A DNA stretch of 64,000 nt from Proales similis. Its lineage: Eukaryota; Rotifera; Eurotatoria; Ploima; Proalidae. The notes beneath the pieces were generated by a model that did no database searches, was not told the origin of the DNA, and saw only the letters and a program-made list of their open reading frames with translations. The position numbers and the translations under genes are program-made. Below are positions 10,576 to 23,974 of this stretch, one piece after another. The stretch covers positions 682,001-746,000 of the forward strand of contig JAGVRJ010000011.1 of the NCBI GenBank assembly GCA_019059635.1, given 5' to 3'. The number at the start of each line of letters is the position of its first letter. The stretch's first letter is position 1.

Positions 10576-12734
10576 CTTTGTTCGTGATGAACAGGCAAAT
10601 GTGAATGTCTCAGAGTGTTTGATACGAATATTGATCTAAAAACAAGTACGGAGCAAATAAGTGTCATGCGAACGAGTACGCAACATGTTTTAACATTGAA
10701 AAACGCAATTGCTAGCAGACTAGCGTAATGAACGGTCTCAGTGATTGATAATTGCCAAAAGTAATTAGCGGCACTGGAGCTGATTTTCGTTCAATAATTA
10801 TCCCTCAGTTAATTTAGGTGTGGCCGCTTACGAATTTGGTTGCCTGTCCACAAACTGAATCGAGTGAACGATCGCTCGGTCACAAAGGAACGAATAAATG
10901 AACGATAGAACGTTCATTAGGCTGCTTTGTTGCGTAATGAAGCGTCTGGCCGCCGCGCAGTGCCCCGAGTTCAACTCGTCTCGGGATAAACGCTGTTTTG
11001 CGAAAAATAGACGTGTCAGGCATTTTAGTGGTTTTAATCTAGAGCACACCGTTGTCGTCTTCTTTGGGTTGAGAAACGACTGCTGCTACGTGTTTGGTCG
11101 GTGGTTGCGTTTCTTACCAGTTTGTCGATTAGACGCGAACTGGCGTAAATCAAACAAACGTAGAATGGGAAAAAGTGAATTGTTGAGCGCAAACACGCTC
11201 AATTAGCTCACACCGGCGCCAGACATAGATGCGTTGGAACACGTATGAAGTCAGACGCGGGGGCGTCGATTGACTCAAAATGAAATAAAATCATTGAAAA
11301 GATTTGTCATCTGAGTCTCGTTTTATTTACTCGTCACAGACGCAGAAAGACGAGTAAACTCAACGAGCCAGACGCTCCAATTGGCTCGGACGCGGTACCA
11401 GCCGAATCAATTTGCAATTAGAGGTGTTGGCCTACCGCTCCAAAGCTGAATTTAAAATATTGACCGGTTCTCATAGAACTTATAGTGCATTGAACATTTA
11501 CCCAGTGCGACACCAGATCTCCTCTAATCCCTATTTAATCGCTGCCTAATTGACTTATTTACGTAATATATTTCATAAACAATGTGGCCGCATGAGCATT
11601 TAAATATAGATAATCGATGACCGACTGTCGTCTGGTTTGGGCCTGCTTCTCTATCCGGCCAGTGAGATGATGATTTGCTGGAATCGGAGTTAGATCTGGT
11701 TGAGTTTCCCTTACGTAACTTTTACTTAATTGCTCGTTCAGGTGCGAGGTTGCTTCTCAATATTGACCAATAGTTTTCACCGATTGATCAGGATCGATAA
11801 AGTACCAAATATGACCAAATCTAAATGTGATATTACACACACCAACATACCCACACAAAGCCATCCACGCGGACAGAAGAAGAAGAATTAAACGCGGACA
11901 GATACACACAGGAACGCACAGACTCACATCTTCTCCTCAAATCTGGAGGCAGCCTTCCTATTTACACTTGAGTAGGTTTGACTCGGGGCTAGTTTGAGGA
12001 GAAACAACGCACTCGACTGATGAACTGTTAGCAACGATGCACTGCAAAGCTTTATACGAGCTTATCTCCTTCTAAAGGCAGGCGCCCATTCGACTAGGCA
12101 CTTAGTTTTCTAGTGCTCTCTTAAGCCGAACATCTTGTCCTCTTATCAGATGAGGCCCTCGAGCTGAGTCGAGCCCTTCTTCCATTACCTATGCGCATCT
12201 TCTTGCTTAATTTGACGCACATGAAATAACACTCGATTCGAGTTGTTTTCTTCTTTGTTTTTAACTCTTTAGACTCAGGTTTTGGCGTTTGCAGCAGAAT
12301 CTAAATATATGATGCTTATCGGATCTAAAATCAATTGACTCGATCGATTTCGGGCTGTTTAACTCAGAAGCTGGCGTTGACCAGGATTGATGTGCACGTG
12401 TACCGGCTGCCTATATCCGACACTCGTTATAAATCAATTCAATCTCGCTTTGCACAGATATTTCTTCCTCGCTCAATAAACCTTGTTGAGGAGCCACTTT
12501 AGCCCGGCGCTCTATTTACGCTCGTTAAATCAGAATTCGTTTGTTTGTTTGTTTGTTTATTAACTAGTAATTCGATAAGTTTATGAATACAAGTCCATAA
12601 ACGCCGCCATCGAATAGAGGGACTAAAAGGAGGAAATCGATCTAAAAGAGATTGATGGGCAGATTTATGAATGGAACGAACAGGAGCCTGAAGCGAGGGG
12701 GAGGAGGGGGAATTTATCTAAATGAGCCGGATAT
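10576..12734. other. Long intergenic region
   Basis: About 2.2 kb with no convincing coding region. Open frames around 10828-11206 occur on both strands and carry no recognisable motif. A (TTTG)n run lies at 12540-12558. Might hold regulatory sequence for the Ser-rich orphan gene. Confidence 0.5.
12540..12558. repeat. (TTTG)n microsatellite
   Basis: Tandem TTTG units in non-coding DNA downstream of CPPED1. Confidence 0.8.
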
Positions 12735-13829
12735 TCAATTTATTTCATCGCTAACGCTGATGTATTTATGACTGATTGTGTCAGCATCCACTTGTACGAG
12801 TCTGTAGCCGTGCTTATCATCGCCGAGCTGAGCACCGACCGCCGAAGTGATTACGCATTCCATAGAGCCATGGTAAGCGCCAGCGTTTCGATGATAGTGT
12901 CCACAAAAAATCTTGCTTACGCCTGCACGCTTGAATCGATCAAGTAGACTTTTTCGCTTTATTGGCTCAATGTTGAAGTATGGATCGGCCGGCTCGTCAG
13001 CGTGTTTGATAAATAAGGGAATATGCTGAAAGACCATTAAATGCTTGAACGGCCTGTTGCTCTCAGGCTTTAGTTGGTTGTCGAGCCATTGGTCTTGTTC
13101 GTCGGCCAATTGCTGACACTCGCTGGCATCGAAATAGAGTTGTGAATTGAGGACTAGGAATTTGCAGCCGCCGCACCAGAAGCTAAAGTAGTCATCGCCA
13201 AACTCTTTCTCGAAGTTGCTTATGCTCTCTCTGGTGGGCTTATCGCCTACGTCATGATTGCCGCACACGCAGATGAGCTTTATTTGTGGATTAAGCTCGG
13301 CCAATGCTTGCTTCAAATCGTTTACTTGCGCCTCTCTCATCTCTCGCCAGGCTGGAAACGCATCTACGAGATCGCCACTGCTTGCCCGAAATAACTCAGA
13401 TAGACGCCTGATTGAATAATAATTATTCTAATAAACAACAAGCTACCAAATGACGAAGAATCTCGGCGCTGGCCTCAGTTCGTTTATGCTCTGTATGGTC
13501 AAGCGGAGGTAATGAAGCTCGCGATCCCATCTTGAAGCAGAGAGAGAGAGAGAGCAACGCGTAATTATCGTTTCAAAGCCCATTCATCGTGCCAAAGCGA
13601 GAATCGATTTATCCTTACTTTATCTCGTTGTGGTCTTTGCCTCGCAGATAGCGATCGATCAGGCCGAGTTGGGTATCGGCCGCCTGGACAAAGCTGAACG
13701 AGCCAGACCAATTATGTTCTATTTCTTGTTAGTTAGCGTTTACTCAACAATCTAGTCTAGTCGGCTATCGAACATGAATCAACCAGACGAGCGTAATAAG
13801 CTCATAAATTCTGAACGCCATTGAGCCAT
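12735..13829 (-). CDS. CPPED1: CPPED1-like calcineurin-type phosphoesterase
   Basis: Metallophosphoesterase; mammalian CPPED1 (CSTP1) dephosphorylates AKT1. Four exons read on minus: MAQWRSEFMSLLRSS, then EIEHNWSGSFSFVQAADTQLGLIDRYLRGK (two halves of one continuous frame), WDRELHYLRLTIQSINELRPAPRFFVI, and a long final exon. Family motifs in order: AADTQLG (D-x-Q where many relatives have D-x-H, as in human CPPED1), CGDLVDAFP, CGNHDVG, GDDYFSFWCGG, FQHIPLF and GHYHRNAG, giving a complete metal-binding set. The length matches animal CPPED1. One intron carries a (CT)n polypyrimidine tract just before its acceptor (13541-13553 on plus as GA repeats). The first short exon is the least certain part. 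Stop at 12735-12737. Confidence 0.92.
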
Positions 13830-16486
13830 ACCAACAAGGGTAATCAGATTGTGCGAGAAATCGCAATCATCAGCAGCTCAACGAATGAAAAAACTTGGCG
13901 AATGTTTCTTTCCGCCACATGTTTTCATCGTGTTTAGGCAGCGAGCGTCGCTACATCTTTGCTCGTTTTGCCATACTGCTTATTTTGTCAATTTGGCAGG
14001 AAACAAGATTAAATATTTATGAGACCATGAAGCCACAGGCAAGAATCGCGTTCGATTCTTGCAAGCGCTCATGCGCACCGTTCTTCAGTCGAGTCAAACG
14101 AGAGAAAAACAACAGCAGCAGTGGATAGAACAACAGAAAGCACAGTTCAACAAACATGTTAAAACCACGTTTCAGGCCAGCAGAATGCTTCGCTTTGTCA
14201 GGAATTTGTCATGATTTCATTAATTTCATTTACATTTAAAGAGAGACGACCGTAGAAGAGAAGCTTTAGAAGGAAAATGCCTCTTCGTGGTTGCTGTTCA
14301 CTTTGTGAATGATTAAGAAATTTCTAGCCGATCGCGACTGTCGTCAATGTGTCAATCCTTCTAAGAAGCACCTATCAGCACGGACTTGCGAATTTCGCAT
14401 TTCAAAACGCCCCTTCACTCGCAATGCACGCTTCCGCTTTTGCATCTCTCTTACGCAGAGACATTGGCCCGCTTTTATAACCACGGGCGTACATACACAG
14501 GCGCTGTGCGCGAGCTTCTAGCCAAAACAGCTCCTGCCTTATCTTCAATATCGATAAGCGCCTTCGTAACAGCGCTTAATATTTTCCTTCCCTTTAAACA
14601 GTAATATTGGTATATCTACGATCTATCAAGCCAGTCAAACCCACCCCATTAATCTTTTGGCGCACTCCGATTTCTTATTGTTGTGCGCGCAATTTCAAGC
14701 TCTGAAATACTATATAACCGTTCGTCAATGCCACTGCCGCTCGGGCTTAGGCGTTCACAATTCGACTTCTTTTCTCTCAGCATTAAAAAATCACAACAGA
14801 CTCTTTCTTTGGCATACAGTAATCGGCTCAGATTAAGTGAGAGCGAAATTCGATCATTGATTAGATGATGAGTGACGACGCCTGACATACAAAGATTAGC
14901 CCAAAGCGTCTTTAATATCTAAGCCATTTAAGATGGTTCGTGTGTGCTTGTATGCGTGCGAGAGTGCAAATGCAGGCATGTTTGTGCTTTGCCTCAGACT
15001 CGTCTGGATCAAGGCTTAAATGCAATGAAGTTTAATGCCACTTGCTCGATCATTTCAAATGTTTGTAGCTCACTGCATGACGTAAATTGGCGCGAATAAT
15101 CATCTTCAACTTGCAAGATGTGCCACGCAAGTGTTGGCTTCGAACCGGCCAATTTATCTCAGCCATCATCAACGAGTGGGCCTTTAGCATTTTGAACGCG
15201 GTAAAATAACGTACGGCAAACAAAGACCTTTTATCCGTTGATTTTGAAAATGACCTCAACACGCCGTGTATTCTCTGGTAAGCCAATGAATCAAGGTTTG
15301 AAGACAGAGAGGCAGAGAAGCGAGATGGAAGGAGAAAATTATTAGATAGACAGAAGAATAAAAAGAGAGCGAGAATAGCTATGGGAATCGATTGTTTTGC
15401 AGATGCTAGAAGAGCCAGAATTGCTTTTGCTATCCACTGGCTTCAAGTGCGCCTAATTTATCGGCCTATGATGATTATCATCATTATTAGACCGGCTGCC
15501 CGCGCTTCTTATTATTAAAATTATTATTCGATATCCGAGTGGCAGTTTGAACTGGGTCGATTCCGTCGGGGTTTGGCGAGCGAATCAAGCCCAATTAGTT
15601 CAATCAGGAACGCAATGACGTAACGCATCCGACCACCAGCACCGTCAGTAGCAACTTAGTTCTCAATGGCTTCTCATGGACATAACTCAAACCGGCCTGA
15701 TTGAAGCTCTCAGCGGGCGCATGCCGTCCCTTCAACTTATCTAATTTATTGGTCGATTTCGATTGGAAAATTACTTGCGTTCTATTCGCGTGCGTTCAAA
15801 CGATTTTTTGCTGCAGATTCAGCGTTCGTCCGACCGCATCAATTTCATTCGGTCTTTTTTTTTTTTACTCATTTTTTCTGCTTTGCTGCGAGTCTCTCTC
15901 TCTCTCTCTCTCTGCAGGCTTGCGTGAATCTAATCGATGCTTGGCGAATGTTTTTCAAAGCATTATTACATCACTTTGAGTTGGACGAGGCATTTGATTA
16001 ATCTTTTCTGTGGGCTCGTGTTTGTTTCGCCCGGCTATCGAGATGTGTTTACATTAAACTGCCATTTCAGCTCTCTTAATGACCCATGCGAACATACTAA
16101 AATGGCTTCTTACGTAACCAAGCTTCGCCCACCCACCTCTTGCTTGTCAACAGGCTGGTAAATAGACCAAGCAGTTGCTTCTCTTTCGATACAGTTCCTA
16201 ATCAAACACTTGTGTGAGAGAAAGAGCGCGCCTTCATTTGCCTACTGCACGTTGAGTGCGCACACGCTCTCTTGTTTGCCAGTACTTCAAACTCAAACAA
16301 ATCTGGTGGCTTTTTAGAAAAAACTGTCTAGCAATTGCGTTTCTTTTCAATTCTGAACGGATGCGATGAATATAAGCGACGGGGCGTGCTAAAAACATTC
16401 GCAATTTACCCAATCTAAATCAAGTCCAAAAAGAAGGCCATTTGAGTGGAAAAAGTGAACAAGGGAAAGAGGGAATCGGCCCAAAG
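13830..16486. other. Long intergenic region between CPPED1 and the GPCR gene
   Basis: About 2.6 kb between divergent genes. Open frames at 13895-14128, 14309-14604, 14649-14888 and 15701-16161 occur on both strands without recognisable domains. A (TC)n tract ending in GCAG at 15893-15917 resembles a strong splice acceptor and could start a 5' UTR exon of the GPCR gene. I see no RNA gene. Confidence 0.5.
15893..15913 (+). repeat. (TC)n tract, possibly a splice-acceptor polypyrimidine tract
   Basis: TC repeats directly followed by TGCAG. The same arrangement is used as an acceptor in a CPPED1 intron on the other strand. Confidence 0.6.
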
Positions 16487-18658
16487 ATGCTCGAACTACC
16501 AGGCTTCAACTCAAGCGGTTTTGACCAAAAAGCCTATAATACGCTGCTGCGCCTCGAAGACATGTATAAAAGCGTTGAAGAATGGCGCGACTTGTACATC
16601 ACCCTAGCACCAATATTGACCACAGTCGGGCTTGTTCTAAACGCTCTGTGCATCGTGATGTTTTACAAATCGACCATATTTCGCAACAGCTCTTTTCGAT
16701 TCTATGTCTATGTGATCGCTGTGGTCGACTCGCTAAACATACTTTTACGGTTCGCTGTGCCGCAAACTTACGAGTCGTATCTCAGACATAAGCTCGAAAG
16801 CGAGTACCATGTGAAATACATGTTTGACTGGGAATACGAAAGGATCACTCATGAATTGACCAGCGAATATCACTGCAATGGCTTTATGTACGCCTTGAAC
16901 TCGCTCACTCTAATCTCGGTGTGGCTAATGGTGAGTGTGTCGTTCGAGAGATGGCTGATTATAAAGCACACTCTTCAGAGCAAGTCCATGAATAAGCTCA
17001 GGGCGCTTCTGATTATCACCGGCGTGTTTATGGCCATGCTCACGTTTAACGTGCTTGACTTGGCTCCTGATCTTTACAACAAGCCAAACTGGTTCGCTAA
17101 TCTGACACTTGTCTGCGAGCGCACCGACACTTTCAAGTACTACGATCCAAGAGTAAGCAAGAACATAGTGAAGCGACTAGGCCCGGTGGCGTTCAATACG
17201 ACTATCTATTCCATAATCAGAGCGCTTCTTCAGTCGATGATTCCATTTAGTGCTGTGCTTGTGCTTAATTTGCTAATAATAAAAAATTTCAAGCGAATCA
17301 AAGCAGCCGCCAAGTCCTATGGCCGTTCTGCATCGATGCCCTCAGTAGCTTCGATCGGCTCTTCTAAACGCAAACACTTGATCAGCAAAGCAAAATCAAG
17401 ATTAGACCAGAAAACAACACTACAGCAGGCAGAGCAGGAAGCGGAGCCACACGGCGAGCCTGAAGCAGTTCATTTCTCACTTGGTGGTTTGAGCCGCTCG
17501 CCATCTCCATTCACTACAAGCACCCCAAATACGCCCAACACACCGACCACACCTACAAGTCTTGTTTCAGCGCTGAATTTAATCGAGCGCAGCAATGTTC
17601 CCTTTAAATTAGCAGCGCACACGCCTATTCCTGAAGAAGAAGCAAACCAGAGTCCAGTGATCAAGCAGCTGTCAAGCTCACATCTAATGCCGCCTAATCT
17701 GAATCAGCTGCAGCAGAAAGTTGATCACGACTCGACACTTAACACTACTTCAGTTGGAGAGGCAAATAGTGGTTCAAACGCTTCGCTGGGAAACGCATCC
17801 AATTTGACCACGACCACGAGCCCAACTCTCAAAGAGCCGGATGACGCCAAGAAGAAGAAGCGTATTGCCACCATAGACGATAAGAGCACAAACAGAAGCG
17901 AGACTCAGTCGCTTCTCGTTCCTAAGCTTCTCTCGCGCAAAGTGTCCAACTTCCGCATTTCACGCCTATCTTTCAGAAGCACAACTGCGCGTCGGATTCA
18001 ACTGAATCGAGAGACCGACATCATGCTCATTGTTCTCTCATTCAGCATTCTCATATCACAGCTGCCGTTCACCATTTACTGGTTCATGGTCTACTACATC
18101 GGTATTCTTCACATTAGCTTTAAACCGTCAATATTCGACAGCGCGGAAGAATCGCCCAAGGCCATTCTCATCAGTCGCCTGCTCGAAATTGTTTACTTCA
18201 GTATGAACTTTTTCTTCTACATAGCTCTGAGTCCGTCATTGCGAAAAGAGATAAAGAAAAACGTGAAAGCACGTCTACCGCCCGTTTTAAAGCGATACGT
18301 CGTTGGCAAGCATTTGCTGAACGAGTTGAGCAACGGAAAAGTAAAAGACAACAGTGGCGCCGAGCCCAAGTCCAATGAATGGCAAGGCGAAAGAAACAAA
18401 TTAGAAAGACGCGCCTCAATGCCTAGTTGTAAAGAATACGATGTATATCGCAACAAGCTCGTGGCTATTTCTCCAAACGCTTCACCTGGATTTTGTAAAG
18501 ACGGAGAAAAGACCCGCATGAATAACGCGTCTAAAATTCGAATAGTGATCAATGATGCCGCTTTCGACGAGCCGCCTATTGAAGAAACTTGTGATTTGGC
18601 TGCCAAGCCCTTATTTAAAGTTTCATCAAGCTCGTTCGCTAGCTCAGCGTCCAGTTGA
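16487..18658 (+). CDS. Rhodopsin-family G-protein-coupled receptor, probably peptide-type
   Basis: Intronless, about 723 aa from the ATG at 16487 (the frame is open slightly upstream but has no ATG). Seven membrane segments: TM1 near 38-60 (GLVLNALCIV, Asn1.50), TM2 near 72-90 (VIAVVDSLNILL, Asp2.50), TM3 near 132-155 ending ERW in place of DRY, TM4 near 172-192, TM5 near 245-267, TM6 near 511-537, TM7 near 562-582 (SMNFFFY in place of NPxxY). Cys130 and Cys210 can form the TM3-ECL2 disulfide. Intracellular loop 3 is very long (about 240 residues) with Thr-Pro repeats (STPNTPNTPTTPTS), a poly-Lys patch and KSTNRSETQ. The tail is basic and Ser-rich, with RRASMPS resembling a basophilic-kinase site. 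Ligand unknown; the overall look is FMRFamide/neuropeptide-like. A TATA-like AATATAAGC lies near 16368. AATAAA at 18880. Confidence 0.85.
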   Translation: MLELPGFNSSGFDQKAYNTLLRLEDMYKSVEEWRDLYITLAPILTTVGLVLNALCIVMFYKSTIFRNSSFRFYVYVIAVVDSLNILLRFAVPQTYESYLRHKLESEYHVKYMFDWEYERITHELTSEYHCNGFMYALNSLTLISVWLMVSVSFERWLIIKHTLQSKSMNKLRALLIITGVFMAMLTFNVLDLAPDLYNKPNWFANLTLVCERTDTFKYYDPRVSKNIVKRLGPVAFNTTIYSIIRALLQSMIPFSAVLVLNLLIIKNFKRIKAAAKSYGRSASMPSVASIGSSKRKHLISKAKSRLDQKTTLQQAEQEAEPHGEPEAVHFSLGGLSRSPSPFTTSTPNTPNTPTTPTSLVSALNLIERSNVPFKLAAHTPIPEEEANQSPVIKQLSSSHLMPPNLNQLQQKVDHDSTLNTTSVGEANSGSNASLGNASNLTTTTSPTLKEPDDAKKKKRIATIDDKSTNRSETQSLLVPKLLSRKVSNFRISRLSFRSTTARRIQLNRETDIMLIVLSFSILISQLPFTIYWFMVYYIGILHISFKPSIFDSAEESPKAILISRLLEIVYFSMNFFFYIALSPSLRKEIKKNVKARLPPVLKRYVVGKHLLNELSNGKVKDNSGAEPKSNEWQGERNKLERRASMPSCKEYDVYRNKLVAISPNASPGFCKDGEKTRMNNASKIRIVINDAAFDEPPIEETCDLAAKPLFKVSSSSFASSASS

Positions 18659-18985
18659 TTTCAGTTCGTGGAAAAATATATAAATTTTTTAAATTATTTT
18701 CACTAACCTTTATCAAATGGCACATATAGGCGTCCATAGGCTCGGCCTTGGCTAAGCTCCATATCGTTGGTTTTTTTTATCCAAATTTTAACTTCACCTA
18801 TTTCTATTACTCATAAAATTTAATCTAAAAGTTTTTGCCAAAATTATTAATCATAAAAATACCTTTTAATTGAGAATGAAATAAAAGAAAAAGTAAAACC
18901 GATCGTTGTAAATCGAACCAAACATTTGTTGTAGCTGGCCGCGTGAACATATATGAAGTAGAAGTAAGCTGCACGACTTGGGGAA
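18659..18985. other. Intergenic, GPCR 3' UTR and RNMT promoter
   Basis: AT-rich 327 nt with AATAAA at 18880-18885. No coding signal. Confidence 0.6.
18880..18885 (+). terminator. poly(A) signal of the GPCR gene
   Basis: AATAAA about 220 nt after the GPCR stop codon. Confidence 0.5.
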
Positions 18986-20011
18986 ATGTCGAACTCAGCC
19001 GAAAAGGTAGCCCAGCACTACAATGATAAGTGCCCCGGTGACCTGGTCGCTCGATCGCAGAGTCGTATCTACTACTTGCGCAATTTCAACAACTGGGTAA
19101 AGAGCGTGCTGATCAATGAATTTGTAAGTCGCCTTGAAAAGGATAGAGGTCAACGATTTAGGCCACGAGTTCTTGACTTTGGCTGTGGTCGAGGCGGCGA
19201 CATATTTAAGTGGCGCAAGGCGAATGTGAGTCGAGTGACTTTTGTCGACATAGCCAAGAATTCATTGAGTGAATGTGAGAGCCGCTATGAAAGAGTGAAG
19301 CGTTTATTCGACGCTCAGTTCATAAACATGGATTTGACCAAAGATCTGATCAGCGAGCGAATCGACAGTGTGAGTAACCTCAAACACGATCTAGTCAGTT
19401 CTCAGTTTGTTATTCATTACGCGTTCGAGTCGTTTGAAAAAGTCGATACTTTACTTAAAAATGTGAGCGATTGCCTTGAGCTCGGCGGCTACTTTATCGG
19501 CAGCACTACGAACGCCAACGAGTTGGTCAAACGCTTAAGGCAAGCAAATGAGAATACGTTTGGCAATGAAATCTACAAAGTTAAGTTTGACTTGGAAGAC
19601 AAACAGAACATTGGCTTGTTCGGCGTTAGACTTGACTTTAAGCTCGACACCGTGGTCGAGTGTCCTGAATTCTTGCTTAATCAGAGTCTATTAGCCAAAA
19701 TGGCTGAGAAACACTCACTCAAGTTGATATTTTTCAAAAGTTTCAAAGAATTTTTCGACGAGTACGGATCGATTCCGTTTTACAAAAATCTTCTTAAAAT
19801 TATGGACGCTCTCGAGCCCTACTATCCAACTCGCGATTCACGCGACCCCGAACAGAAGCTCAAAGAGTATGCGGCAATTGAGGAAAAGCTCAAGTGTGAG
19901 CAGTTTAAAAATGAGCTTCGAGACGATCAAGTTTACGCAACGCTCTCAAAGTCAGAATGGGAGGCTGCTTCCTTATATTTGACGTTTGCATTTGTTAAAG
20001 TAGAAAACTAA
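18986..20011 (+). CDS. RNMT: mRNA cap guanine-N7 methyltransferase
   Basis: Transfers methyl from S-adenosylmethionine to the N7 of the cap guanosine. Single exon, 341 aa. It starts almost at the catalytic domain: HYND...RSQSRIYYLRNFNNWVKSVLI (residues 11-43, near-identical to the animal RNMT segment), SAM motif VLDFGCGRGGDIFKW (62-76), VDIAKNSL, SSQFVIHYAFES (about 139-150), GGYFIGSTTNANELVKRL (about 167-184), and the C-terminal SKSEWEAASLYLTFAFVK. The N-terminal regulatory extension of vertebrate RNMT (about 120 residues) is absent. It has no introns, whereas the neighbouring DUS2 has many. AATAAA at 20061, only about 60 nt before the DUS2 start. Confidence 0.95.
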   Translation: MSNSAEKVAQHYNDKCPGDLVARSQSRIYYLRNFNNWVKSVLINEFVSRLEKDRGQRFRPRVLDFGCGRGGDIFKWRKANVSRVTFVDIAKNSLSECESRYERVKRLFDAQFINMDLTKDLISERIDSVSNLKHDLVSSQFVIHYAFESFEKVDTLLKNVSDCLELGGYFIGSTTNANELVKRLRQANENTFGNEIYKVKFDLEDKQNIGLFGVRLDFKLDTVVECPEFLLNQSLLAKMAEKHSLKLIFFKSFKEFFDEYGSIPFYKNLLKIMDALEPYYPTRDSRDPEQKLKEYAAIEEKLKCEQFKNELRDDQVYATLSKSEWEAASLYLTFAFVKVEN

Positions 20012-20060
20012 ACTCAGCATCTAAGAATGCTCACTCTTCTTCTCTTTTAAAATTTGAATG

Positions 20061-20066
20061 AATAAA
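20061..20066 (+). terminator. poly(A) signal of RNMT
   Basis: AATAAA 50 nt after the RNMT stop. Confidence 0.5.
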
Positions 20067-20098
20067 CAAAGTTGGTCTAGTTTAGCTTCTATTTTTAG

Positions 20099-22218
<2,120 letters not shown>

Positions 22219-22231
22219 AACCGCATGAGTA

Positions 22232-22237
22232 ATAAAG
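22232..22237 (+). terminator. poly(A) signal of DUS2
   Basis: AATAAA 14 nt after the DUS2 stop; the cleavage site would lie around 22255. Confidence 0.5.
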
Positions 22238-22310
22238 CGATCTTTATATTTAGCTCGCAAAAGGCACGCTCTTCTGAATGAAGAACCGTAATTTAATCAG
22301 AATCTTGTTT

Positions 22311-22316
22311 TTTATT
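22311..22316 (-). terminator. Possible poly(A) signal of the minus-strand orphan
   Basis: TTTATT on plus, about 305 nt past the stop at 22621. Confidence 0.3.
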
Positions 22317-22620
22317 GCTTTTGATTCTAGCCAACCATGTAATGTCACTGCTCTCGTTGCTTTGCCATTAAATTAGGATCGCATCTAGTTACTTGAGTGT
22401 TCGGTCTCCAAACCTAGAGACTTACAGACTTTAACTTGTAAGCAAGTGGTCCTTACTTAGTGCGGCCTCCTTTAATTCATTCGAGAATTTCGAATGGAAA
22501 TAACAGCGATAGATGAGAATATATTCTAAGTAAAATAGAGTCTATTAAGTAACATTAAACTGATCGAGATAATAACGAAACAAAAAGGAAAAAGATCTTA
22601 AATCGAAGTGTTAAATCAAG

Positions 22621-23104
22621 TTAAGAAAGGCGAGCTAGCTCCTGATGCATGGGCTGAATTGACACCACTGCTTGGCACGTATGGGGCGCAGTAAATTCAC
22701 TAACGGTCTGAATAAGCTCATTTGATTCGCATAGAATTTGCTGAACAGCGTGATAGGTTATCTGTCCTTCTCGTCGCACGTTGACCACATTAAGCTCGTC
22801 TAAATCTGGGAAGAGTGTCTGTCGACGAGAATATCCCATTTCTATAGCAAGTAACAATCAAAGAATTTAGAACATGCGCAATTGAGAAAATGCTAAAAAA
22901 TGGGAAAATAGGTTGTGTTATGAGTGAATTTAACTCTCTCTCCCATTCACCGATTGCAAGCGGCTGAAACTCAAGTTCAAATAGACTCGCGTGTGCCTTA
23001 AGTTTGCAAACATTCGCCATAATATTTAGTAATAAATAGCTTAGCTTGACTCTCGAATAGCTTTCGAAAGTTGTCAAAAAGGCCGCGTTGACGTGCAAGG
23101 GCAT
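22621..23104 (-). CDS. Orphan protein, about 124 aa
   Basis: Two exons, 23104-22951 and 22841-22621, joined by a 109-nt GT-AG intron, keep one frame of 125 codons including the stop. The first exon is hydrophobic and helical (KLSYLLLNIMANVCKLKAH). The second has FPDLDELNVVNVRREGQ and an amphipathic helix ending in MHQELARLS. The frame is open upstream of the ATG back to about 23250, so a further 5' exon is possible. No family recognised. The intron is longer than most here, so the model is tentative. Confidence 0.35.
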
Positions 23105-23974
23105 AATGGAACCCCGAGTAAACAATACTTGACTTAGACTCGGAGGAATTCTGTATCGGGCGATTACTTCAATTCCTATGAAAGCTAAATAAGCCTTTGT
23201 GGCGGTAATTCTTTTTGTTGTTAATTTGCAGACTTTTGTCTGAAACCGACAGCCAGGTCTATTTTTCTAGACGACTCGTCTCTCGGATTATTTTTCGTTT
23301 ATTTTCAAGTTCAATGTGTTATCGCACCAAGATAAGCCCTGAAAATGAGAATATTTTTAAATAGCAAGCCAGACCTCTAGGTTAGCGGCTCAGTGTCTAA
23401 ATTGCGCCGTTAGCTTTTTATCTTTCAGCGCTCTGCATGTTGCGTCGGAAAATTGAAACTGTATGAATGAAGTATGATTTAAGCTTCGAAAAAACTTCAT
23501 CATAAGTCTCTTGTTTTTAAAAGTAACTTTTCTTCGTCTTATTCTCTCTCCCTTTCTCTCTTTGTTTTTACTCTATCAAGCCTCTGAAATAAATCCGTAA
23601 GCAAATCCTTTTTTTCGCTTTGTGAGTCAGTTTAAACAAGAACCCTCGAGACTTGCTACGATTTTCCGCGGCCTTAAGCATCATTCTACAACTTTTCTGT
23701 TCGCTATCTAGCCAAGAGAGCCAATGAAGGGGACAAAATTTGGCTCTCAGCAGTGCCTTTCATAGTGACAAAGGCTATAAAAACTGAGAGATCGTTCGCT
23801 TTTTAAACTTGCCAGAGTTTTTCTGATTGACTGCCTCCTCAAGCCAATAGATGAGAATGAATAAATTAGGACAAGCATAATTAGGAGCGAAGGAAAAATA
23901 ATCTTAATTCGTATGAGGATCTTAGATTGCTTGCTCGTTTGTTCTCTCGCTCGTTGGCGTCGGTTTGCGTGTTG
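23105..23974. other. Divergent intergenic region
   Basis: Between the minus-strand orphan and NAA60. An open minus frame continues to about 23250. 23520-23600 is pyrimidine-rich. No other signal. Confidence 0.5.

Larger units (their letters stand above)
22219..22620. other. Convergent intergenic region
   Basis: 3' ends of DUS2 (AATAAA 22232, plus) and of the minus-strand orphan (TTTATT 22311). Nothing else seen. Confidence 0.5.

Noticed and set aside
10828-11206. Opposed frames of 73 and 102 codons
   Set aside because: They overlap on opposite strands in non-coding DNA and neither has recognisable content.
13541-13553. GA repeat as an independent microsatellite
   Set aside because: It is the complement of the (CT)n polypyrimidine tract of a CPPED1 intron, so it already has an explanation.
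13895-14604. Overlapping short frames between CPPED1 and the GPCR
   Set aside because: No domain, no consistent strand or splice signals; consistent with chance frames.
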